Below are positions 23,980-35,101 of a stretch of DNA of 64,000 nucleotides, piece after piece. Positions within the stretch are counted from its first letter, which is position 1; every line of letters begins with the position of its first letter. The notes below the pieces were generated by a model that had not been told where the DNA came from, searched no databases, and was given only the letters and a program-made list of their open reading frames with translations. The stretch is from Artemia franciscana (Eukaryota > Arthropoda > Branchiopoda > Anostraca > Artemiidae), in contig NC_088865.1 in assembly GCF_032884065.1 (NCBI RefSeq), positions 46,588,185 to 46,652,184 of the forward strand. Reading direction: 5' to 3'. A program made the position numbers and the translations under genes.

Positions 23980-25099
23980 GTAAAAAGAAGAAATTATTAT
24001 ATATAATAAATATCCAATTAATTTAATACTATATAATTTTATGATTTACATTAATTAAGCATATAATTCATAACAACCTTTTAAAGAGGACAATCGTGAA
24101 CTAAGGAATGTAAACAAAATCGAAGGGACAGGGCCGCATCCAGAATTTTTGCGGAGGTGGGGATTGTCCTCTTTTAAATAGGACAATCATAAATCAATGA
24201 ATGCAAATGATATCGATTGACCAGGGACCCCCCAAAACTTCAGTCTGACTCGTAAAAGTGAAACAAAAATTTATATAAGTGGGATTTTGTCTGCGTTTTT
24301 TTTTCGCAAGCTTTTACGTAGCTTTTGTAGAGCACCCCCGATAAAATACAACCCCCACCCCAAATAAAAACTATGGATATGCCCTTAGACACTCACGGGT
24401 ATATCCTGGTTTCGTAACTTTCATATACCGTTTATGAACAATATATTTGTTACGCTTTCAATAAAGTACGCCCTTAGTTCAATTAGGCATTTTGAAGGAT
24501 ACTTCACTCTTTGATGCTCATGAAAAAGATCTATGATATGCTCTAGTAGTCTAGAATCTATTTGATATAGAATGTCGATCAAATCATTGGTGAAATTAGC
24601 TCAATCTTAGCTTGCACAGATTTGACTATGAGAAATATATTCACTCACCAGTGTACCTTTTGCTTGGGCAGATGACCTAGCTCGTATTCCAAAATAGCTT
24701 TTCAGTCACCTATTTTGCTAGAACGTCGTTTTTAAATGATATCAGAGATATTTGTTATTTGAAAAGATTCAGAAATTCTGTTTCCTATCATTTGAATTTC
24801 TCTCTTTCTATAGTTCTTACAGAGATCGAAAATAAAAACTTACTTTCTGTCAAATCGAATGCTCAGTTTTAGGTTGCACAACAAATGTAAGTATTATTCA
24901 GTAGCCAATCAAATAATTAATTAGTTATTTTTAACTTTTTGCATTACCCTTGACGTGAAGTCTTGCAAACCAGTCGGACAAAAGATATCATATCAAAATT
25001 TTGATACTAATCGTTATTCCGAACATCTTCTTCATAATTTTCCCTATTTTCTGTGTTTTTACTGTCTTTATCTGAGCTGTTGGAAACCTGCCATTTTGA

Positions 25100-25610
25100 C
25101 ATCTTGGATGCAGAAATAGTTTTTCCGTTCATTTCAACATACCTCTAAACATTCCTGAAAGTTTTAAGTTGATTCCCTTAGCTGTTCCTGAGATATTACA
25201 GATACACTCTTTTGACAACCTGAATTTATATAGTTTCATTCGGCGTAAAACTACATCCCATCTACTGTCCCTCAAGATTACAGCTGAATTCCGTAAGCTA
25301 TTCCTGACAAATTGTAGTTATACCGTTTTGACAGCCTGAATGCACGGAACATTTTGGAATTTTGCTCAAAAACCCACCTCCCATTCAATTGCCTAAAAAT
25401 TTCAATGTATTACCCTTAACCGTTCATTAAACATTACAAATATACTCTTTTGACAACCTGAAGGTAGGTAGTGTCTTTTGGTTTAGTTCAACACCTCTAT
25501 CAAATGGCTTTACAGTTTCAGTCCTAGCCGTTCCTTAGATTTGCATATACAGGCTTTTGACATTGTTTTGATTTAGTTCAGCTAAGCTTCTACTAGAAGA
25601 CTCTACTATG
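25100..25610 (-). repeat. Four diverged tandem units, about 120 bp each
   Basis: The words 'taagctgttcctgagatattac' and 'actcttttgacaacctgaa' recur near 25.18, 25.30, 25.42 and 25.53 kb. Reversed, they match the 'ggttgtcaaaag' and 'caggaacagct' modules of the 6.3-11.1 kb array. Confidence 0.65.
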
Positions 25611-25759
25611 ACTCTTTAATAAGAAGTGATCCCATGAAAAAATTTTAACAGTATGAAGCCTTATCCTTCTTTACTTAGGAAGCGCTAGTGTACTACCTAA
25701 GACAAAAGAAATTATGCCACAGAAAGATTACAGGCCTAGTGGATGAGTAAAACCTGTAT

Positions 25760-26105
25760 TGATAGTTAGTCTTACTTCTATTTGCATACGCAGAAGTAGA
25801 ATGTACAGAAAGATCACATACCTAGTGGAAAAGCTTGAGGAAGGTTGGAAGTAAAACCTGGATTTAATGTTCTATATTAGGTCAAATAATGAGTCAAATC
25901 AATAAATAAATAATGTTGTATATTAGGTCAGGTCATATTTTACAATATGTATACAAGGTACGTGGAAACTTGTCTAATATTGATAGTTAGCCTTACTTTT
26001 ATCTGCATGTACAGAAGTAGAATGTACAGAAAGATTACATACCTAGTGGAAAAGCTTAAGTGAGGTTGGAAGTAAAATCTGAATTTAATGTTTTATATTT
26101 AGCAA
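25760..26105 (+). repeat. Direct duplication, offset about 218 bp
   Basis: TTGATAGTTAG near 25760 and again near 25978 is followed each time by 'agaagtagaatgtacagaaagat' and 'cctagtggaaaagctt'. The copies are separated by AT-rich sequence. Confidence 0.75.
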
Positions 26106-26406
26106 AAACAATATCGAACAGTTCAGTTTCATTGCATAAATTAAACTAAAATCTTTTTGCTAGTCATACAGTGTATTTTCTGTTAAAATTGTACTTACAA
26201 AATAAACATCGAAGTTGAAACTAAAAACAAACGAAAATTATCGCAGATTGTGCAAAAGGAAATCGTTGGGACTAGTTTAAATAAACCGACCTGTGGTAGT
26301 TTCCTAGAGGTGGGGAATTCTAAAAATAAGCACATTACTGAAAACAATAGTTACAACATCGTTCTTCATTTCCAAACAACTTTTTATTAAGTAATCTGTT
26401 TTACAG

Positions 26407-26850
26407 GCGTTCCTTTTCTTCGCTGTTACAACCGTTGCTACAGCTCAACTAGACCAACCAGAAGCACCACAAGGAGGTACAGCTCAAGTAAGAACCCAAC
26501 AAGATGCTATTAATCAATTGGAATCCCAACAAGGAATTAAAGACCAATTGGATGGCAAACATGGGGCCACATCTCAATTAGAAACCCAACGAGGGGCTAT
26601 AGCTCAAATAGAAGACCAGCAAGATAAAAAAGACAAAGTGGAACCCAAAGATGATGAAGAAGCAAACTCGAGAATACTTGGCTTAGGAGGTCTTCTTGGT
26701 GGCGTGGGAGGAGGTTTACTTGGAGGAGGCTACAGACCAGGATTTGGAGGTGGCTATAGACCTGGGTTTGGAGGTGGCTACAGACCTGGGTTTGGAGGTG
26801 GCTACAGGCCAGGATTTGGAGGAGGATACAGACCTAATTTTGGAAGATGA
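26407..26850 (+). CDS. Glycine-rich secreted peptide 1, exon 2 (most of the protein)
   Basis: The exon follows a TTTTACAG acceptor and reads in phase 0 to TGA at 26848-26850. It encodes 147 residues, so 154 with exon 1. In order: the end of the signal peptide (AFLFFAVTTVATA, cleavage likely before Gln21); a Gln-rich, increasingly acidic region at about 21-96 with loosely repeated QLE/QIE..QQ words and a KDDEE cluster; and a glycine-rich tail at about 97-154 starting ILGLGGLLGG and containing YRPGFGGG four times, then YRPNFGR. The tail is basic and the middle acidic, a layout seen in precursors of glycine-rich antimicrobial peptides and in some cuticle or glue proteins. Which applies cannot be told from sequence. 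The exact repeats imply recent unit expansion. No ATG lies in frame within the exon before the hydrophobic stretch, so an upstream exon is needed. Confidence 0.7.
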   Translation, partial: AFLFFAVTTVATAQLDQPEAPQGGTAQVRTQQDAINQLESQQGIKDQLDGKHGATSQLETQRGAIAQIEDQQDKKDKVEPKDDEEANSRILGLGGLLGGVGGGLLGGGYRPGFGGGYRPGFGGGYRPGFGGGYRPGFGGGYRPNFGR

Positions 26851-26921
26851 TTTAGTGCTGACTTTTAGAAGATATAACTAAACTAAAAATATTTTTTTAT
26901 AACTCAGCTGACTGTTCTTTT

Positions 26922-26927
26922 AATAAA
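26922..26927 (+). terminator. Poly(A) signal AATAAA for glycine-rich peptide 1
   Basis: AATAAA lies 72 bp after the stop codon, with a T-rich and GT-rich stretch (TTTTTGTTGGTTCTTG) about 15 bp beyond. This suits the 3' end of a short mRNA. Confidence 0.6.
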
Positions 26928-27009
26928 CGTTTTATTATACAATTTTTGTTGGTTCTTGTCGGTGTCTCACCTGGATTTAAATTTTAAATATAAGAAACAG
27001 TGCCGCTTA

Positions 27010-27455
27010 AAAAGGTTCTAGTACTTCTGCGTCGGAATAAGCCCTCTCGTAACTTCCTAGGAGTATCTGGGGAAAAAATAACAATCATAATAATAATAAT
27101 AAGAAAATTAATAATAATAAACCGCTCGGAAAAAAGAATTGGATATTCCATATTTTCGTAGACAGGAGCTTGAAATCTCTACAATACGGTTCTCGGATTT
27201 GCTACATTCAAAGGTATGATTTTTAATAAAGATCGCTTACCTTCTTGGGGGTGTCTCTTTCCTCAAATTTGGCAAGTTTTCTCATGCTTATAGCTTTAGA
27301 TGGCTACAATAAAACTTACCAATTTCATACCTTTGGAATCTTCTTAAAAATCCAATTCTTTTCTTTTATTAATTGTTAAAACAATTCTGTTCTTAGATTT
27401 TCGGTTAGAATTGGCTCGAATCACTCCTTACTTAGTTCATTATCATGAACTATTT
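27010..27455 (-). repeat. Decayed 5' half of the composite repeat, reversed
   Basis: Reversed landmarks are present: 'gtagacaggagcttgaaat', 'aagttttctcatgcttatagcttt', 'actccttacttagttcattatcatgaacta' and then TTTGATT. Many substitutions and an (AAT)n run near 27.09 kb indicate age. Confidence 0.65.
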
Positions 27456-27558
27456 GATTGCTATAGGACTTTATTTCAGGGTTTCTTAGGCTTTAATATC
27501 ACTCTTTCCTTTTCTAAGAAGAACTTCTTGTTTTGAAACTTTCTCTCTTTTTTTTTCA

Positions 27559-27771
27559 ATGATGTTAATAATAAGCAATATTGTTCCGAATATCTCTTCA
27601 GCTAGACATGTTGCTTCTTCAAAATCCCCTTCCGACTACTTGGAACCCGCTTCCATCCAATTTCAAAAGAACCCCGAGGAGCTCATAATAAGGGAACCAC
27701 CAAAGAGGGGGTATCTCTACCCCGGGACACAAGAAGACATTAAAGAAATATTTCAAACGAAGAAAAGATAA
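27559..27771 (+). CDS. Possible small gene or terminal exon, 70 codons, unknown
   Basis: Open from two adjacent ATGs after a pyrimidine tract to TAA at 27769-27771. From about 27602, just after CTCTTCAG (a plausible splice acceptor), codon use becomes mixed and richer in G and C than the surroundings: RHVASSKSPSDYLEPASIQF, then EPPKRGYLYPG, ending QTKKR. The segment has no repeat-family match elsewhere in the window and lies 0.7 kb after the glycine-rich peptide gene. No known domain is recognised. It may be a terminal exon, a short secreted peptide with KR sites, or chance. Confidence 0.3.
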   Translation: MMLIISNIVPNISSARHVASSKSPSDYLEPASIQFQKNPEELIIREPPKRGYLYPGTQEDIKEIFQTKKR

Positions 27772-28578
27772 ATGTTTCTGTATAAAGTATTGTAGAAACG
27801 AAGTTTAACTTGCTCCCCCCCCCCTTCCACCACTAAAACCAGAATAGCCTCAGAACTAAAAAATAAAAGTTATAAAACCAACTTCTCTATTGCTGCTTAT
27901 GTTTATGAAAGGAGGTAAATATGCTTCCTTCCTTCAAAATCTGAGACCACGAGTGTCAAAATTTTGTCCTGATTTTTTTTTGGAGGGGGGAATAATACTA
28001 CACTTAAAAAGGGCGTTGTATGAACAGTTTTCCTGGCTGAAGTGATTTTCCTTTGAATGAGATGAAGGGAATACTCTCTAGTCTTGTGTGAAATCTGGTT
28101 TTTGTTTAGTTGGTTGGAATAACTTTAAAACTCCCACTTGTCGCTCATTTTTACTGTATCTTACTTTGGAAAAATTGTCACAAAAAAGTGTCACCAGGGC
28201 TGTTAAAAAAACAGCGGATAAGGTGGAAGAAAACAAAATTCTGTAAAATTTAGCAAATATCACTTTGAAAAAGTGAAAAAAATTGAAGCTTAGATATAAT
28301 TAATGGTATCTATTACAGAATATTTAGTGAAGATATTACTGATAAAAGAGGAGCAGAAAATGATTATTTTCCTTTCTGTTTTTTATTGGGAATTACACAA
28401 CTACGATTATTTGTAATTGCCTTTTATAGCCAGGTATATTGTTATTGCTAAGCTATAATTTAATTCAAATCACAGTCTAGCACTATTACATTGTAATTGG
28501 ACTACAAAGCCAAATAAATAGTGGCACATCTCGAATTTTTCCCTGGAAAGCCAATGCAACATATCTCTTTGTCGTAGT
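27772..28578. other. No gene recognised
   Basis: AT-rich sequence with poly-C and poly-T runs. No reliable coding or repeat signal is visible. Confidence 0.35.
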
Positions 28579-30300
28579 CAAACAGTTCGTGGTAACGAAC
28601 TGTAGTAAGGAGCGACCCGGCTCAATAGTAACCAAAACTCTAAAAAATGGAATTTTGATACCAATAGCTATATCAAAAGAATCGCATTTTAATGCTGGTT
28701 TTAAATATATAAGTTTCATCAAGTTTAGTCTTACCCATCAAAAGTTACGAGCCTGAGAAAATTTGCGTTATTTTAGAAAATAGGGGGAAACACCCCCTAA
28801 AAGTCATAGAATCTTAACCAAAATCACACCATCAGATTCAGCGTATCAGAGAACCCTATTGTAGAAGTTTCGAGCTCCTATCTACAAAAATGTGGAATTT
28901 TGCATTTTTTGCCAGAAGGCAGATCACGGATGCGTGTTTATTTGTTTTTTTGTTTTTTTGTTTGTTTTTTTTTTTTTCCCAGGGGTGATCGTATCGACCC
29001 AGTTGTCCTAGAATGTTGCAAGAGGGCTCATTCTAACGTAAATGAAAAGTTCTAGTGCCCTTTTTAAGCGACCAAAAAAATTGGAGGGCACCTAGGCCCC
29101 CTCCAACGCTAATTATTTTCCCAAAGTCAACGGATCAAAATTCTGAGATAGCCATTTTATTCAGCATAGTCGAAAAACCTTATAACTATGTCTTTGGGGA
29201 CGACTTACTCCCCCACAGTCCCCGTGGGAGGGGCAACAAGTTACAAACTTTGACCTGTGCTTACATATAGTAATGGTTATTGGGAAGTATACAGGCGTTT
29301 TCAGGAGGATTTTTTTGGTTGGGAGGAGGGGTTGAGAAGAGGGGGATATGCTGGGGGAACTTTCCATCGAGAATTTGTCATGGGAAAAGAAAACTTCCAT
29401 GAAGGGAGAGCAGGATTTACTAGCATTATTTAAAAAAAAATAAAAAATAAATGTGAAAAAGCTTTTTCAGCTGGAAGTAAGGAACAGCAATAAAACTTAA
29501 AACAAACAGAAATTATTACCCATATAAGGGGCTCACCTCCTTATGATACCTAGCTCTTTACGCTAAAGTATTTTTAGTAATTTCAACTATTTATTCTACG
29601 GCTTTTGTGATTCAGGGGTCATTCTTAATGAATTGGGATAAAATTTAAGCTTTAGTGTAAAGAGCGAGGTACTGACGATGGGGCGAATCCCCTCATATAT
29701 GTAATAAAAACATGAGAATACAAAAGTTCTTTACGTAAGCTAATTTATAAGCTACGTAAATCTTTTACCAATAAAAAGATTCGTAAAAAATTAAAAGTTC
29801 TAGTTGCCTTTTTAATTAACCAAAAAATCGGAGGGCAACTAGGCTTCGCCCCCGCTCTTTTTTTCTCAAAATCATTCGATCAAAATTATGAGAAAGCCAT
29901 TTAGCCCCCCCCCCCAAAAAAAAAAAATATTCAAATTTCGTTTTGATTATTCCTCTGCGGAGAGCCAAAATCAAAACATGCATTGATTCAAAAACGTTCA
30001 GAAATTAAATACAAAAAAACAAGTTTTTTCAACTGAAAGTAAGGAGTGACATCAAAACTTAAAACGCACAGAAATTACTTCGTATATGAAAGAGGCTGCT
30101 TCCTCATCAACGCCCCGCTCTTTACGCTAAAGTTTGACTCTTTCTCTCAATTCTTCTTTCTAAAACAGTAAAAAACTTTAGCGTAAAGAGCGGGGCGTTG
30201 ATGAGGAAGCAGCCTCTTTCATATACGAAGTAATTTCTGTGCGTTTTAAGTTTTGATGTCACTCCTTACTTTCAGTAGAAAAAACTTGTTTTTTTGTATT
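28579..30300 (+). repeat. Composite non-coding repeat, copy C (best preserved)
   Basis: Begins CAAACAGTTCG with the full 20-bp tip hairpin at 28583-28602, then all internal blocks in order, hairpin A at about 29.46-29.70 kb, the 'ctctgcggagagccaaaatc' block and hairpin B at 30.02-30.29 kb. About 1.72 kb. No protein is encoded. Confidence 0.85.
30018..30290. repeat. Almost perfect hairpin B, 118-bp arms
   Basis: The left arm (30018-30135) and the reverse complement of the right arm (30173-30290) match over 118 bases with one mismatch by my reading. Both arms share changes absent from other copies, such as GAGTGACATC, CGCACAG and GAGGCTGCTTCCTCATC. The loop is 37 bp. Confidence 0.9.
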
Positions 30301-30903
30301 TAATTGCATAAAAGCCTTACATTTGCTTCAAGATATTGATGTTATCAGTTATCAACGGTCAATAATTAAAATATCAAATCCAAATTTCACCATTTATTGT
30401 TGCTCAATATTGCCCAAGACCATTCACCTTGGAGTATCCTACTTAAAATAACAAAACGGAAGCACAACGAACAGACAAATCGCTATGAGGTGCTAAAGTA
30501 AAGGATTGTTGATTAAAATAAAGGATTATTTGAGCCTAAACAAGATAGAAAAAGAATATTTTCAAAGGCATGAAATATTAGGTAATTAAAATAGTTTAAT
30601 TTGCATTTAAAATTGAAGCTGCCTATTATTGATTGGTGGCAATGAGAATAATGTATTAAAAAGTTTACTATTTCAGTCCTGCTAAATATTGCTAACACTA
30701 CCCACCTTGGAATATCCAACTTGGAGCAACAACACGGAACCACAGTGGACAAATAACTTGTTCTGGGGTGCTATATCGTAGAAACCCTGATTTCTTGGAT
30801 AATAAATGGGACAGTTGTTTTGTTTTTAATATACAGAGGATTGGGTAATGAACCAACTTTGAAACAATAGGTATTTAAAAGGAAACATTTTGGTTAGTTG
30901 TTG
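30301..30903. other. No exon; duplicated upstream flank
   Basis: Two diverged copies of a 'ttgctcaatattgcc..cattcaccttgga' block (about 30.40 and 30.69 kb) are present. The second runs into the promoter block and matches 23.62-23.9 kb. Confidence 0.55.
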
Positions 30904-30953
30904 CATAAAGTTTGAAATGCAATGTTCTGTGAATGTCTAAGGAACACTTTAAC
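30890..30953 (+). promoter_or_regulatory. TATA-like promoter of first-exon copy 2
   Basis: CATAAA at 30904 lies in TTGGTTAGTTGTTGCATAAAG, 50 bp before the ATG, and matches the copy at 23.9 kb. Confidence 0.45.
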
Positions 30954-30974
30954 ATGATTGGACACATCCTGAAG
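30954..30974 (+). CDS. Orphan first exon of a glycine-rich peptide paralogue (copy 2)
   Basis: ATG ATT GGA CAC ATC CTG AAG then GTAAAA encodes the same MIGHILK as copy 1, with a silent CTT to CTG change. No second exon follows before the Helitron nest or in the next 10 kb. It may have lost its partner, or may act as an alternative start for the exon at 60,481. Confidence 0.4.
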
Positions 30975-31084
30975 GTAAAAAAAGCCAATTAATTTAATAT
31001 TATTTAATTTTAAGATTTACATTAATGGAAAAGAATATTTCTCAAAGACATGAAATATAGGGTAATGAACCATCTTTGAAACAA

Positions 31085-31187
31085 TGGGTATCTAAAAGCA
31101 CATTGGTTAGTCGTTGTGTAAAGTTTAAATGACAGCGTGGTTTATATTTTTAACGAAAGCTGAATCATGATTGGACATATCATCAAG
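31085..31187 (+). pseudogene. First-exon copy 3 with destroyed splice donor
   Basis: The block ATTGGTTAGTCGTTGTGTAA is followed by ATG ATT GGA CAT ATC ATC AAG at 31167-31187 (MIGHIIK). The next bases are ATGAAA in place of GTAAAA, so the donor GT is lost. It is a tandem duplicate of copy 2, about 213 bp apart. Confidence 0.55.
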
Positions 31188-31260
31188 ATGAAAAAAATAA
31201 AATGTTTCAAGTCATTATAAAACACATTTCATTATTTAATATTTTATTGTTTATTTTTAA

Positions 31261-31354
31261 GGATTATTTTGATTGACTTTGTTCTAAGGAACACGGTAAA
31301 AGCTAAACCTGACCAGGAAATGAAATGGAAAAGCAACACTCTCCTAGCCAAAAA
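31261..31354 (+). pseudogene. LINE reverse transcriptase fragment
   Basis: It reads RIILIDFVLRNTVKAKPD and then EMKWKSNTLLA. This matches the post-motif-B region (IILMDF...MEKN) seen reversed at 57.4-57.5 kb, so it is a short piece of the same LINE family. It breaks off before the catalytic aspartates. Confidence 0.55.
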
Positions 31355-31369
31355 AATCAAAGGCATTCA

Positions 31370-31523
31370 GGTGAAGCTTTCAGAGAATGTCGAAAGGAGT
31401 GATGAACCAAATCAAAAAACGCTATATGCACAAAGGTTGTCAAAAGGGCATAACTAAGGAATGACTGAGAGTATTAAGTTGGATTTTTCTGGGAATAATG
31501 AGGGGGATGATCAATTGACAAAA
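31370..31523 (+). repeat. Decayed 'ggttgtcaaaagggcata' module
   Basis: Contains 'gtgaagctttcagagaatgt', 'aaccaaatcaaaaaacgctatatgca', 'ggttgtcaaaagggcataact' and 'actgagagtattaagttgga', as in the 6.3-11.1 kb array. Confidence 0.65.
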
Positions 31524-31733
31524 AAGGCAAATAAAAATAAGTTGTTTGTCTGTTGACTGACGTCATGTTTGTGTGTCGACTGACGTCATGTTTGTCGACT
31601 GACGTTATTATAAGGATTGAGCTGTATGTCGTCATGAAGTTGTTTGTCGACTGACGTCATGTTTGTCGACTGACAAAATTACAGACCGGGACACCGGGAC
31701 ACAAATGACGACCGGGACACTCAAAGAGAAATT

Positions 31734-32004
31734 ACAGACTGGGACATCGGTACACAAATAACGACCGGGGCAAAGGGAATATAAATGACGACCGGGACAC
31801 AGGGACACAACTACAACGGGGACGCCGGGGGGCACAGGGGGGATGTTGCATATTTGCAAGTTTTACAAACATATATATATATATATATATATATATGTTT
31901 GTAAAACTTGCGAATATGCAACATCCCCCCTGTGCCCCCCGGCGTCCCCGTTGTAGTTGTGTCCCTGTGTCCCGGTCGTCATTTATATTCCCTTTGTCCC
32001 GGTC

Positions 32005-32010
<6 letters not shown>
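31734..32010. repeat. Palindrome centred on a (TA)n tract
   Basis: From the centre at about 31883, 'atgtttgtaaaacttgcgaatatgcaac' and the 'cgtccccgttgtagttg' blocks mirror the left side. The arms are more than 100 bp with few differences. Confidence 0.75.
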
Positions 32011-32078
<68 letters not shown>

Positions 32079-32079
<1 letters not shown>

Positions 32080-32791
32080 TAGCTGTTGGGGTGGCGCTTC
32101 GCGCCACCTCAACACCTAGTTGGTGGGGGCGCTTCGCGCCCCCCCCCCCCGTGCGCGTAAGTTGTTACGTGCCATATTAGTTACGCGCCATTGTAATTGT
32201 GTCCCTGTGTCCCACCTGTGAATATAGATATATATTTGTATGTTTTTAATTACGTAAAACTTGCGAATATACGACATTCTTCGCTGTCCCATTGTCTGTG
32301 CATATAAATAGATTGTCAGGTTTACCGACCCTTGAACATGCAACATATAATTGTCCATGGGAAAAAAATCCGTATTCAGATCTATACCTCATTATTCTAA
32401 TGATTGCCCTTGAACTTTCCCTCTGTCCCGGTCGTCATTTATATATCCCCCCTGTGCCCCCCCCGGTATCCCCGTTTTAGTTTTGTCCTTGTGTCCCGGT
32501 CGTTATTTATATTCCCTGTGTCCCTGTCGTTATTTGTGTCCCGGTGTCCCAGTCTTTAATTTCTCTTTGAGTGTCCCGGTCGTCATTTATATCCCCTGTG
32601 TCCCGGTGTCCCGGTCTTCATTTGTGTCCCGTTGTCCCGATCTGTAATTTCGTCAGTCGACAAACATGACGTCAGTCGACAAACAACTTCATGACGGAAT
32701 AATGCTCAATCCTCATAATGACGTCAGTCGACAAACATGACGTCAGTAGACAGACACACAGACAAACAACTTATTTTTATATATATATAGA
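32079..32791 (-). mobile_element. Short non-autonomous Helitron, both ends visible
   Basis: On the minus strand it starts A|TCTATATATATATAAAAAT at 32791. It continues through AAGTTGTTTGTCTG, the GTCGACTGACGTCA block, the 'gggacac' minisatellite, a helicase C-terminal scrap (32.25-32.43 kb) and two GC-rich hairpins, and ends CAGCTAG at 32079. A 5' TC and 3' hairpin plus CTAG are the Helitron signature. The base after CTAG is A in place of the usual T, a small departure. At 713 bp it is an internal deletion derivative. Confidence 0.65.
32248..32425 (-). pseudogene. Helitron helicase C-terminal fragment, minus strand
   Basis: Read across frames, the minus strand gives GIDLNTD, a QLY..C segment and a GKPDNL-like segment ending near SQVLRN. 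It is the reversed twin of the fragment at 33.07-33.26 kb. It is frame-broken. Confidence 0.5.
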
Positions 32792-33069
32792 TATCTATAT
32801 TCGCAGGTGGGACACAGGGACACAACTACAATGGTGCGCAACTAATATGGCGCGAAAAAAGCTAAAAAAAGGAAAAATCTAAAAAGAAAAAACTTAAAAA
32901 AAAGGAAAAAAATAAAAAAGGTAATTAACTAAAAAGAATAAACACCGGGACAACAAATGACGACCGGGACACAGGGAATATAAATGACGACCAGGACACA
33001 GGGACACAACTACAACGGGGACGCCGGGGGGCACAGGGGGATATATAAATGACGACGGTGACACAGGGA

Positions 33070-33262
33070 CATAGCAATCACCATCAACAAAGCTCAAGGG
33101 AAATCATTAGAATAATGAGGTATAGATCTGAATACGGATTGTTTTTCCCATGAACAATTATATATTGCATGTCCAAGAGTCGGTAAGCCCGACAATCTAT
33201 TTATATGCACAGACAATGGGATAGCGAAGAATGCTGTATATTCGCAAGTTTTACGTAGTTAA
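33070..33262 (+). pseudogene. Helitron PIF1-like helicase, C-terminal fragment
   Basis: It reads IAITINKAQGKSLE, then after a stop GIDLNTDCFSHEQLYIACPR and [20 protein letters not shown], ending near YSQVLRS. TINK.QG.S.., CFSHGQLYVA.SRV and the KN.VY end are the last conserved blocks of Helitron PIF1-like helicases (helicase motifs V and VI region). Stops show it is dead. The rest of the RepHel protein is missing. Confidence 0.75.
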
Positions 33263-33270
33263 AAACATAT

Positions 33271-33439
<169 letters not shown>

Positions 33440-33639
33440 AGGTGGGACACAGGGAAACAACTACAATGGTGCCTAACTAATATGGCGCGTAACGACTTAC
33501 GTGCACGGGTGGGACTTGGGGGGGGGGCGCGAAGCGTCCCTACCAAATAGGTGTTGGGGTGGTGGGAAGCGCCACCCCAACAGCTAGTTATTAATAAGAG
33601 TAGGGATGACACCCTCCATGCCTTCTAAATATCAGGACA

Positions 33640-34045
33640 TAATTTGCACTTTACTGATAACAAAATACATTTTAAATACTTTCTCTTTTTTAACTTTATT
33701 AAATCCAAAATTATTCAAGGTTTTCAGGAATGAATGTCAGCATATATGTATACATATTTTAAACTGTTGATCCACATTGGTTTTTTTTTATTTCAGTAAT
33801 ATTGGTTATGATTGTGTTTTTGTTCTTGATAGTAAGAAAAACAGAAACATTCAGCTCGAAATAAAGATCGTTTCCAGTAAAGTGCAAATTATGTTCTGTA
33901 CTTTAGGAGGCATAGGTGTCAGCCCTACTCATCTTAGTTTCTTTTGTCTTAAGTTTGACTCGATTATTTATTGTAATTTCTGTTCGTTTTGGGTTTCATT
34001 TATTTATTGACGGTGTTTTGTGATAGCTTTACGCCTGGAAAATTA
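33640..34045. repeat. Inverted repeat related to 9.0-9.5 kb
   Basis: 'acataatttgcactttactg' near 33.64 kb faces 'cagtaaagtgcaaattatgt' near 33.88 kb. The right side continues with 'ctgttcgttttgggtttcatttattta' as at 9.4 kb. Confidence 0.6.
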
Positions 34046-35101
34046 TTTCTCCAAAAGTAGGTCCGACAATGGCCAAAAAACTTTTCCGTCGGCTCTATTT
34101 GACGGGCAATATTCTTATTTAAATGTTGAAGGGGGCTTATTCGATTTAAAATTAAAAACTCCACAACCTTCATAAAGCCCAAAATTAATGCGAGGGCAAC
34201 CCACCTGCTTTTTGTGCCCTTTCTGCTCCCTGATCCCTTGCTACTGGATCCAATATTTTGAAGTTATGAGATAACTAAAGATCTAATAAGTATGCCTCTG
34301 GGGTCAACAAAACTCCCCAAAGCCCCAGGGGCAGTATCCCTAAATTATATTAATCAGTTATTTGTGAAAAAGTTTTAGCAGAAAAGCTCTGAGGAAATTT
34401 TCAATACGCCACGATTCCCTGGGTTTTCAAGGAGTGTTCGGAAAAGAACACGCGTAGGCTAACTGAGCAAACCAAAAGACGCTATATGCATCTAAGGTTT
34501 CAAATTATCTGTAATGTCATGGGAGTGGATCACAAAATAGAGTTGAACCTTTCCAATGTTTTTTTTAGGGAGGGTTGAAGTAGATCTCAAAGTTTTATTC
34601 GGAGAGTTGGGGAAGGTAGATAAAAAAGGCTTCCAAGTGATCAAAATAAAACAAGTGCTATATCTTGACAACTCTATGCTGAGAGGAAATGAAAGTGGAT
34701 GAACTACGTTTTCTTGGTCTGGAAAAATATTTTTGATACAAATAATTTTTGTAAAGATTATAATTTTTCGTACAGAATTTTCTACAAAAAGATACATAAA
34801 GGATATTTTGTGCACAGAATTTTTTTTGTAAAGACTTGCATAGTACTTATAATCTATGCACTCTTAACTATCAATAAAAAAAACTCCCTATGTTTTTCTG
34901 GATTATCATAATAACGATCCTGCAATACGTTGAGAACAGCTTGGGGCACTTTAAACTTTAAGAGAATGATAGGGTAGGGACAAGTGGATGGTGAACCAAG
35001 ACTTGGAAGTAATTGCAGAACTCAATTAATAGATGGTATTTTTACACAGGCTTTTCATTTGAAGTTTCAACTATGATCTTTATTTTTTATTATTTTTTTT
35101 A
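34046..35101. repeat. Decayed repeat modules, no gene
   Basis: The 'atgcctctggggtcaac' and 'agccccaggggca' block (34.28-34.33 kb) and 'gctatatgcatctaaggtt' recall the 6.3-11.1 kb modules. The rest is AT-rich with no supported coding region. Confidence 0.45.

Larger units (their letters stand above)
23980..26406 (+). other. Intron of the glycine-rich peptide 1 gene (proposed)
   Basis: Begins GTAAAA and ends TTCTGTTTTACAG..., with the acceptor AG at 26405-26406. It is AT-rich and contains a 24.08-24.2 kb short duplication, an inverted module array at 25.1-25.6 kb and a duplicated segment at 25.76-26.1 kb. I see no other exon in it. Confidence 0.5.
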
